64,000 nucleotides of DNA, taken from Pomphorhynchus laevis (taxonomy: Eukaryota; Acanthocephala; Palaeacanthocephala; Echinorhynchida; Pomphorhynchidae). Location: contig WNNJ02002954.1 of NCBI GenBank assembly GCA_012934845.2, positions 1 through 64,000 on the forward strand, written 5' to 3'. The translations under genes were made by a program, and so were the position numbers. The first letter of the stretch is position 1; every line of letters begins with the position of its first letter. Under the pieces are notes generated by a model. The model was not told where the DNA came from. It worked only from the letters and a program-made list of their open reading frames with translations, and ran no database searches. Positions 27,001 through 39,000 of this stretch are shown in pieces.

Positions 27001-30000
27001 CACGATCCCGTGAAGAACGTTTCAGCATGAATTTAAATACATCATCTTCATCGGACTCCACTAGCGGAGAATCAAGGAGCTCTCTTCTCTCACTAATATT
27101 CTGTCGTGAGTCGAGTGTTGGCTCACGAATTCTTGGTGTTGGATATTAGCATCACCATCTGGGTCCTGAAACTTTTCACATCAATCATTCTTGTCAATGA
27201 CTTTCCCAATGAGGTTACTTGGTTTCTGACTTCGTTTTTCAAACTGGTTATCAAGATCTTGATCCCCAAGACTTTCCACAACAGTCTCTTTCCTATTAAT
27301 CGAATCATGTGATGGAGCAAGATCGGATGTCGACATTGTTGCTTCCTTGCCTTTAGGATAACGGATTCTTGCGAAATTCCGGTTTGAACTCACAATTTCG
27401 ATGGACACCACCAGAGGATTTAATTTGGTTTGTCTGACGAAGTTTCGAAGTAAAGCAGGACCATGCATTAGCCAGCTGGGGATAGAGTATCCTTTGTTCG
27501 ATTTCCTTGAAAAGTTGAAGATCCGTTTATGAGGAGTGGAGTTGGTGTCGGTGTACACTAAAGATCGGACAGGATATAAAGCCACATCTAAGATTGATTT
27601 CCATTGAGTTTGAGGAAGACCTCGGTATTTAGCAGCCAGTTGGATAGTTTTCTATATTACTTCATTCAGGCGCTCGCACTGGCCGTTTCCGATTGGGTGG
27701 TATAGTGTTTCTGAGAAATATTCGTACCATTGCTCCATAAGAACTCACAAAGTTCTACAGAAGTGAATTAACTGCCTCGGTCAGAATCCACTACCTCTGG
27801 GGCTCCGACGATTGAGAAAAGATTATGCAGACAACGTATCACAGTTTTCGCAGAAGTATTAACACAAGGGTGTACGAAGGGATATCGTGAGTATTCGTCT
27901 ATAATAATTCGTAAGTATTTGTCGTTGTCTATAGTTGGCGTAGGGCCCATCAAGTCTATTAAGAGTCGCTCGAAGAGTTGTCGAGCTGTGATCAGTTGTA
28001 AATGCTTTGGTTGATGGAACCTTGGCTTAAATTCGGCACACAATGCACATTCGGCACAAACTCGTCGGACCTCTCGTATGGAGTATGACAAATTTGCCAG
28101 CTTCACGAAGTGATTTAGTCGCGTGATTCCAGGATGGCACAGAGCACTATGTAAGTCTTTGAGCAAAGGATTGCTAACGGCACAGAAACTCCGAGATAAC
28201 GTATCAGCTGCCATGTTCGATTTCCCCGATCTATATTTAATCTCGTACCAGTAATTTGAAAGCTCAAGCATCCAGCGAGTAATCTTGTCGTTCTTTATAC
28301 GACTTTTTCTTGATGAGTTAAATATCAACGAGACTGTCTGCTGATCCGTAACAATTGTAAACTTCCGCCCCAGAAGGGATTCTCTCCATTTCCGCACCGA
28401 TTCTACAATCGCAGCAGCTTCGCATTCGACAGATGAGTGCGCTTATTCAGCTTTTGACAAAGATCTTTAGAAAAAGTAACCGGTTTTTCGCGTGTGATAA
28501 GACTGCGGTTAGAGATTTGCCTTGAGCATCAGTTTTGATCGTAAAAGATTGAAAGAGTTTCGGTCTTCGTCTATTGAGGCTATTGAAGCTTCTGCGATTT
28601 CTCCTTTTAATTGCTGGAAACACTGGAGTTGAAGATCATTCAGTGGGAATTTGTTGACATCCAGGAGTGGCCGAATGTTTACAGAATAATGCGGAATTCA
28701 GCAACTGTAATATAAAAACAAGTCAACTGCTTGCTTGAGTGATCTAAGTGTAGTTGGAGCGGGCAGTTGAATAAAGGGCTGTAATCGTTCAGGGTCGAGT
28801 TTTATTTCTCCGTTGCAGATTAGGTAGCGAAGATATTTAAGTTGTGTTATTGAGTATGTGAACTTCGATTCATTCAATTTCATGCGGTACTTTCGGATGA
28901 CCATACGAAAGTCTTTAAGATTAGCATCATGCTCTTGTTGATCTTTCCCAGCAACCATGATATCATTTATGCACACATATGTATATTTCAAGTGATTTTC
29001 TGAAATAATATTCGTTATTATCTTTTGAAAGGCGGCCGCTGAGTTCGTTATACCAAATGTTATTCTTTTATACTGATAAAGCTGCACATTCGCCTCAAAC
29101 GCCGTGTACCATCGATCCTGATCTCGTAATGGACACTTGCTGATTCTGAGTCAAGTTTGGGGAAAATTCGATATTTTGATAATTCCTGCACCAATTCATA
29201 TATTCTGGGCATAAGGAAAGCATCCCGGTAAGTGAATCGGTTTATTGTCCTAGCGTAGTCGATAACCATTCGACGCTTATTTATGTTTGATTTTGTGGCA
29301 ATAACTTGGGTGAGTTAGAATATTCGATAATATCCGAAGACAACAAGCATGCAATTTCTTGATTGATGAACTCGACATTATGCTTAGACAGACCGCTAGA
29401 TCTTGTAGACACAGGGTGTATTTCCTTGATAGATTTGTTAATAATTGAGGAGGATCAATATTAAGACAACTGAGGGCGGAGATTGTTAATTCTTTTGATT
29501 CGTAATTTCCGTATAGAAAATACGGTAGAATCAATATATTGAGATTTTGATAGAGTTTGTCCCCTACTCGAGATCAGCGAAGCAGTGTCAAATCGTAGTG
29601 GATTTCTTATCAGATGAAGCCAGGTTGATTGTTTCGGAAGAGCGGAACATAGGTAGTCCACATAAATCTTTAGTACGGGAAACAAAATTATTGACGCTTT
29701 CATTATCAATAAGTGCTGATAAGGTAATATTTCCTATTTTGACAGGCACGGAACTGTATCCATGTATTGGCATTGATTAGTATACTGCAAGATTCGATTG
29801 TTGTATTAAGGAGCATTGATGTTGTCGCGATTTGCATACAATATAAAAATGTCCTCGCTTCACCGCAGTTAAAACAATTCAAATCTTTTGCTGGACACTT
29901 CGTTCGTGATGAGCATTTCCACAGAATTAACATTTTGAATTGCCATCTTTCCGACATTTGATTGTTCCAGGCTCCGAAACAGCATCACAGTCAAAGTCGT

Positions 30001-33000
30001 CTCGTTCGTCTGACTGTTTTACGGAGATAGGAATTGGATTAATGGAAGCCGAAATTTCTGGGATATCCATTGGACGTGTAATGTAGTGTTGTGCATCCCT
30101 CTGAGCCATTTCCATTGTTCGTGATGTTGTAACTGCCATGTCAAGCTAAAGTACGCTATGCTCCAACAGTTTTTGTCTTATAGACGCGTCATTTAATCCA
30201 GTAATAAACGCATATTGTATAGCTTTGTTTGTGTGCACTTTTGCCGACACTTCTTGAAAGTCACAATTATTTGCTAGCTGATTTAACTGGCGAAGAAAGT
30301 CATTGATTCTCTCTTCTTGAAAGTCACAATCCTTTGCTAGCTTATTTAACTGACGAAGAATGTCATTGATACTCTCTTGTGTGTCCTGTTTCCTTGTGGC
30401 GAGTCGGTGTCTAGCAAAGACTGTATTCGGAAGCTTTAGGAAAGTTAAGTCCAGAATTTGTTTAGCTTCCTCGTAAGTAGTACACTCCGATATAAGGTCG
30501 TGCACCGCCGTTGAAACATAGTTGATTAGCATATGTAACTTCTTCGGAGGTCTTACGGCGCTCGTTGCTGTAAGCTCCTCAGGTAATTTTCGAAGGTACG
30601 CATCCAATGTTTCCACTCTGCTGCTAAAGTTTCAGACTTACCTTCAAATTTGGATGGGCGTAGCATTTTATCCATAAAGATAACAACTGTTGAATAAATT
30701 GTTAGAAACAAAAACCACTAAAGGTTATATTCAACAATCTACAAATAGAGTTAGTCAATAAGATATAACAGTTCAATTATCACAAGCAGTCGATAGTCCA
30801 TGTACATTGTTTTTAGATTTTTTAAAAGCATTCAATTCGGTGAATAAATACTTTTTCAGAAACTTGTGCAAAATATTTGGAATACCCTCGAGTTCTAGGT
30901 GCATTGCTGAGGATTTGAAACAATCAGAACTGTTTGTTATGATTAACAAATAACTGTTTGTTATTTGTTATGAACTGTTTGTTATGGTGACCCGCTCAGC
31001 CCGCTATTATTTTCATTCTTCTTGATGGATCTTCTTGCTCAATTATCGTGACTCAAAGTTAATTAATTCTGCCCTTTACGCTGATGGCTTAGAGTTAATG
31101 CCTACTGAGCTTTCAATTGTGAACATGGATAAAACTAAAGTATTAAAGTCGCCATGATCATTTTTCTTTTTAGAGTATACCGTTAGAAATTTACTAAAGT
31201 TACAAATACCTTAGTTTTATAATGTCGTCTCATTAGTCGTTTGTGCTGCACTTCGAACTAAGCCTCAAAAACACTCCGTAAACTGCATGTGCTAGTAGTC
31301 AAGGTTATTATTCTTTTGAATAGGCATTTAGATTTATCATAGTTATACAGCTTCCTATTATCAACTATGGGATAGATGATATCGCATAGATGATAATATT
31401 CCATGTTCTATGGGATACAAGCTTTTTTGGTTGATTATAAAACCAAAGATATTTTCAACAGTGAAAGCCTTATTGGCACAATTTGTTCCTTGTCGTTCTT
31501 TAGTGAGTTATACGCTTGGGCTTTAACCTGCAGAAGAGTTCATTAAGAATCTTGATATTTTCCAATCTAAGTTATCGAAACCAGAAACAGAATTCTTAGA
31601 AACACCGGTTTTTACGCCATCCGAGTTGAGGAATGCACAAGTTGCCAAAAGCCCACTTACATGCCGTGCATCTATCCACGATTATCATGGTAAATTATGA
31701 TTTGAAGACTTTGTTATAATGATTGTAGAATTCCAAGTGCGCTCATCTTTCGAAGCTGTCGTTGCGCGAATTTGATAGGATACATTAAAATATGATTTAG
31801 CCATGCTTTACAGACGGCTCGGATACATTTTACCTCCTTGGACATGTTGGTTTTATCCTAGCGAGTTACTCGCATGCTTTCCAAGACACCATTATTTTTT
31901 TGACATGTCTGTGTGTATTTTTTTATTTTTTTGTGTTTGTCAAAGTCGAGAGACCCGTGGGCTTATAAATACAGACAATCAAATATAATAATATCACGAT
32001 AATATTATAATATTATCAGTCGTTTAAAAAAACTAGGAATGTTTCAGCTTTAAATATTTTCATTTGATATATTTTTATATTGAATATTCTAGCAATCAAT
32101 ATTTATTTAAATTCATTTTTTAATATATAAACATTTAACACTTTTTATTAAAAATCAGATTTCTTGAGCACACTAAACATCTACTGGAAACAAAACTGGA
32201 AGTATTTTTAATATTTCTAGTTGATATCTAATTTTTAATTTAAATGATAAAAAAATTAAAATTTATCATTTAAATTTGAACAAATAATCTTGACTCTATG
32301 AAAATTCGTAATTGACTAGTACTAAAATTTAGATAAGTTTAACTTAAAAGATAAAAATAGTTTATTTTAAATATTAGAAGTTAAAAAATTGTTAATTAAT
32401 AATTAGCTACTAAATATTTAACTAGCGATATATCACTATATTTAATAGTGATATAGCTATATATCACTATTCATAACTAGTCATGGAAACTAATAATTCA
32501 ATTTATTTAAACTATTAATCAAATCACCAATAAATATTTTAATTCAATTATTATTTTAATATTTAATAATGTAAATTATTTATAAATTTATAATTTATCT
32601 GGTAAAATGAAACTATAAATAATCAAAATATTTTACTTTAGTGTTGATTGTAAAAATATAATAAATAATAAATATTTTACTTCTACAAATATCAGTATTT
32701 TAAAGTTCGAGTAGAACTTTAAAATACTGATATTTATAGTAATATCTAGACATAAGCAAATGAAAACTGAATAGATAATTGAATTTATATATGTTTTAAC
32801 TATTTAAACATACTTTAAGACCAATTATATAATTTTGTTCATTAATAAGATTAATTGAAATATCAATTTATGAATTATTACCAATTAATAAGAATTTGAA
32901 CTGCTTAACAATTTAAAATATTTCTCAACAATTTGCTATTAATTGTGTTATATTTAAATTGATAATTATACACACATTTTCATGTAAATAATGTATTTAT

Positions 33001-36000
33001 TGTAAACTTACGAACTCGGATTATTGCTGAATATTAATATAATATAATGGACCTGAAACCTTTTGTAGTGGTAACTGATATAAAAAGCCACATTATAAAT
33101 TCACGAATAACTTCATACAATTTCGTACATAATTTTTTTCATGTAATCATTTCCTTATTGCTGTTTTCGTTAAAAATTGGTCCTGTAAATATCTAGAGTT
33201 TATTAGACCTAATGTCTTAATAAGAAATTGATATGTGATTCAAATATTGTCAAATGATTATCTTTGCTGCTATATTAATTTACTTAAGCTATGACAACAT
33301 ATTAATGGTAATTATTTGTAGAACTAATTTTTAAAATTAAAAATTAATTTTAAAAATTGGTCTTAGATTTTAAATTTTAAAATTAGCTCAAAGTACGTGT
33401 TAATTGTTACATTGTAAACTGTTGTTTATTTGTGATACTTAAAAGCTTGTTTGTTACATTGAGAAATGACGACAAAAACGAATTTAAAAATTTTAATTCA
33501 AACACGAATTAAATATGTTTAATAATTAATTAATAATATTAATTAATCATGAATTAATTATGTTTAATAATTTAATAAATTTATTCGGTGTTTATCGCTA
33601 AATACTGAATAATATACACCTCAGTACTTAAATATTAATAAATTAAATGATTAAATTTAAATAAATTAATTGAATTACCTTAAATTACCTTTAAATGATT
33701 TATTGACTTGGTTAATATATTAGAAACCTTTAGGAGGAGGAGCTGGTTAGCTATGCTGTACAATCTTATTATGCTGATGTTGGATCTAAATTCACGGTTT
33801 CAGAGGTTGAAAATTTCTTAAAGAAAGTGATTTTTCAAGAAGAGTATCAAAACAGCCGAAGTCGCGTATCTTTTATGCAACAATTTCAAAATACATTCAA
33901 AGAAGTAAATAAAAGCAATAATATTTTTTCTGACAAGTTTCGCTTTTAGATTGTTCCCGAACTTAAGGTAACTAAATAGTTTATACTATTTTATAATATA
34001 TGAAAATCGTGAACCATTTTCGCTTTTGAAGGCGACCTATGGTGACACAGATGACGGACGAAAGGCTGTGCGTTCTCAAATGGTTGAAAATATGAAGTAT
34101 CGCTGGCCTGTTAAATTTTCTCGATACTTTAAAAGTGTTGATTTATCGGGACCAACATTATCCGTTGACGATGCAGATTTGGTACTAACCTGGAAAGCGA
34201 TCCATCTCATTTCTGATGACAAAATAATCACAACATTTTTCTATCCAGAAATTGTTAACTTCAGCTCCGTTGTGTAAGATGTTAAGGTGCTGACGTTATT
34301 CCCTTTTAATTTTTAAACAGTCCCCACGATATAAAAAGGAATAAAGAATCGTTTACAATGTCAACACCTCTGACTAATTTTGTGTTCAGCATGAAACATG
34401 TTGACCGTCTACGAAATACTCTACAGGATTTATTAGATGGACTTAAATCAAGATCACGATACGCAATGGCCATAGAAGATATCGATCCTGCAGGTAAAAT
34501 AGTCATACAATCATATAAACTTTACCACGATAGTAGCCAATTGTTTATATCAGTAAATCGTAATCACATTATATTCTACAATTTCAAACATTTGATAATA
34601 TTCGTCGTTTTTGATAATTCTTCATTATGATATTTTTTACTATTTATTCAATTTAGATATTTAATTTAGTAAATTTAATTTAAAAATAAAATCTTTTATC
34701 TGTTTGTGCTTATTAATTTATTTATTATATATTAATTAATATATAGTTTTTTGAATAAAACACGAATATATAAACCGATATCGGTTTTGATATATAAATA
34801 CCGATGTATCATTAAAATTTCGATGACTATTTTTTATTATGCTTAAATCCTATCTATAAGCCACCAGCGGTACGCTACATCTCAGTATTGATGGACATCA
34901 TGAGCAACAGATCCAACACCTCATCTACGTATAAGTTATTAATTGTATAAGTTAAATAAATATTATACTATAAATATAATCAGTTAATTTAAAGTATTAT
35001 TTAAAAACTGAATTTTTATCAAAACTGAATTTTTAATTTAATTTCTCATAACATATATTTTAACAATAAAGATATTGCAAGCGAAGTTAGCTACTAAAAA
35101 ATAAGTAAAAAAACTCAAAAATAACTTTATTTTTTGACAATGAATGTTCAACAACATTGCATTTTAAATTTAGAGTTTAAATTTATAATAATTTAATAAT
35201 CAATTTAAAAAAATCGCTTACCCAAATGATTGCCGAAAGCTTTAAAAATCAAGTGTAATGCTTTCTAATTGGTGTAAAATAAAGTATTTTCTATTCTATT
35301 CAACTTATATTTTTAATATTTTTAATAATAATATTTAATATTTAGCGTAAAAAATAAAACGAACAAAATAATTAGTTTAAAGTTTAATCTAAAGAAATAA
35401 AGTAAACTTGAAATAAAACAAATTTCAAAGTTAGTCTAAAGTTAATTCAAAAATTAAGGAATTTAATTTATTAAAAAATTAATAAAATTTTAAATTAATA
35501 ATTAATTAATAATTAATTAAACACATATATTTAATTTAACACATTTATTCAAAACAATTTAATTATTTATTTTAATTTATTTTTAATAATTTAAACTATT
35601 GTGCAACTCAATTTATTAATAATTTTGAAAAATGGAACTTTAGCTTTTTAAGCATACATGCGATATGTACACAAATAAATAAATCGCACATTTGATAATG
35701 TGCGATTTTCTTAAAGAATGCAGACCACCTAAGAATACTGTAGGACTATTTAGTAGTTGATTCACTAACATCTTAAAAGATTTTAGATTTTAAAACTTTT
35801 CGGATATAAACAACCCTACAAGTAAATATAAAGTTTAAAGTTTATTTTAAAGTAAACTTATAAAAATAAAATAAACTTTAAAAATTAAGGAATTTAATTT
35901 ATTAAAAAATTAATATTTTTTTACTAATATTTTTTCAATAAAAAAGTAATACAAATTATATTAATAATATAATATTTTAATATTTTTAATAATAATATAT

Positions 36001-39000
36001 AAATAGATATTATATTTAATATTTAGTGTAAGAATAAAATGAACACTTTTAAAGTTTATTCAAAAAATATAAAGTTTAAAGTTTATTTTAAAGTAAACTT
36101 ATGATAAAATAAGTAAAGTAAACTTATAAAAATAAAATAAACTTTAAAAATTAAGGAATTTAATTTATTAAAAAATTAATATTTTTTTACTAATATTTTT
36201 TCAATAAAAAAGTAATACAAATTATATTAATAATATAATGTTTTAATATTTTTAATAATAATATATAAATAGATATTATATTTAATATTTAGCGTAAAAA
36301 TAAAATAAACACTTTTAAAGTTTATTCAAAAAATAAATAAAATTTTTAATTAATAATTAATTAAATAAATTTTATTAATTTAATTTAACTTAAGAGGTTT
36401 TAGATTTTAAAACTTTTCGAATATAAACAACCCTGCAAGTAAATATCAAAAAATTTATTGTTGTTTGGTTTTGATACGGTAGGAAAAATTTAAGTGTCAA
36501 AACATTTGACATGATAAAATAATATTTTATGTCGTAGAATATAAGAATATACAAAATAATTAGTCTTCTAATTAAAAATAAATTGCTAAAGCTTGCTAAG
36601 CACTTAAAATGAAACAAAAATTATGGTTGCTTTAAAAGTTTTAACTTATTATTTTAAATAAATAATCGAACACCAAAATCCAATCCCTACATCATTTTGA
36701 AAAGTTTTAATTATAAAACGCGGTATATGTTCTTTGTTGAATTTGAGCTTTCATTATTTAAAACAAAATCTATAAAATAATTATTCTGCCGGTCAAAAGG
36801 AAATATTCTTTAACTTAAAATCTAGATATTGCGACATTTCGTATTTATGTGAAATACACGAATTAAATTCGATTGAAAAATTAAGAATTGAATTAAATTT
36901 TCTACTTATATCTAAATAATTATTGGAACTGGATCAAATAAAAGAGGAATTTTATGATATTTCGCTAACTTCTATTTGCATCTTCTGAAAATTACTGAGG
37001 ATTTTACTGTAATTTACAGAAAATTGCTGTAATTTTCTGAAGATGCTAACAGAAGTTAGCGAAATATCAAAAACAAAATTCCTCTTTTATTTGATAAAAA
37101 TTCTAAAATTTCTAAAATTCCTCTTTTAGAAACATTTGATTACAGTTTATCTAATGTAATTTAGGACGGGGTAAAGGCACTTTACAAATAAGAAGAGGTG
37201 ACATAATATATCTATATAATCAAAATCGTGACGATCGCGAGATGCTTGAAGGAGAAAATGACCGTAATGGTCGTGAAGGTAATGTCTTAGCAAAATCTGT
37301 TTACATTATTCCAACTGGAGACAGACCAACTGCAAAAGCAATGGTTAGTATTATCTAAATTTTACAATACTTGTTTATGTGTTGATAATCTTAATATTTT
37401 TCAACATTTCAGTGCTTTTGTCATTAAGATAAAATATGAAATTCAAAATTATATAATTAATTATTAATATTAATTATTTAGTTAATAATAAATTATATAA
37501 TTAGTATTTTTTAATTATAAAGATAATAATTAATGATTTTTAAATCGTTTAATTATTATTAATTATTATTTAATTTAATTATTATTATAATTTAATTATT
37601 ATTTAATTATTAACCTTAACCACTGCAAACACTGGTGGTATATGTCTGGAACTATAAAATCTCAACAAGGCTTTCAATCGCAATCCATTAATTCCAATGC
37701 AATAATTAGTGCGTTAATATATCGATTTTAAGTGGGATCCAAATTCCATATTTTTTCTATTTTTATTTGTCCAATCCCGACAACTAGAGTCTATAACCAT
37801 CTATTATTCTATTATCATCTATTATTCCTTGGTAAATTTTTGCATAAATAAATCCCAAATATACGGTAGTCGGAAAATACTTTCTATGAAAGTATTCCTT
37901 ATTGTAAAAGATATTACATTAAAATCACAGAGTCCCAATGTATGAGTCGTTATTAAAACGTGCAAAATTCACATTACTTACAGCGGATAAAGTCTGGTCT
38001 TCGCTTAAAACAAATATACTTGACTAAAATCAAAGTGATTTATACGATATCTTCAAATACGATATCTTCCATAGGACAACGAATTAGGTTGTAGGGCAAT
38101 TAATGACTATCTAGATTGTTCCATAGATAAGGTACTTTAAATGTTATATGCCTTTATTTTGATTGAATAGCTGAATTGCTTTAAAATAGATTTGTACGAA
38201 TACAATCAACAACAACATAATTAGAGTAAACTCCAACACTTTGATTGATATGCTTGGAATGAACTAGCTGATTTTACAATGAAAGCGTTAAACAACTCAA
38301 ATTTTGTGGGCATTAAAAAAATGTATTAAATTATTAAATTATTATTTATAATCTCGCTGGAAACTGTGGTCCAGGAGCCAAAACTGGCTACGATTGATTA
38401 TAAATGCATATAAGCTGCTAAAAAACTGGACTTCGATCATCAGCTCCATCAGTCTAGTGTATCACTCTGAGACGCCCCTAACCAACCAGCAGTCATCGTC
38501 AATCGGATGAAGTGGTTAGGGTGCGTTTCGACTGCATTTGGGATAACTGTAAAGACACTGGCAATTCCTGACGATGATATACGAAACTCAGGTGCAGAAA
38601 GCGTTTTCACATGCTTGTTGCGCGTGTGGACCTTATAGTTATTCTTTATATGCAAAAATGTGTATCCGTTGGTTACGAGGGCACTGAATTTCTCACAGGA
38701 TTCCAAAAGGAATACGTCATTTTATGAATTGTTATTGCGAAAACTCGCTTGAAACGTGGTCCAGGAGCAAAAACTGGCTACGATTGATTTTAAATCCATA
38801 TGTACTTCTAAATAGCTGGACTTCGATCATCAGCTCCATCAGTCTAGTGTATCACTCCGAGACGCTCCTAACCCCCAGCAGTCATCGTCAGTCATATGAA
38901 GTAGTTAGGGTACGTTTCAACTGCTTTTGTGATAACTATAAAGGCCCAGCAATTCCTCACGATGCTATACGAAACTCAGGTGCAGAAAGCGTTTTCACTT

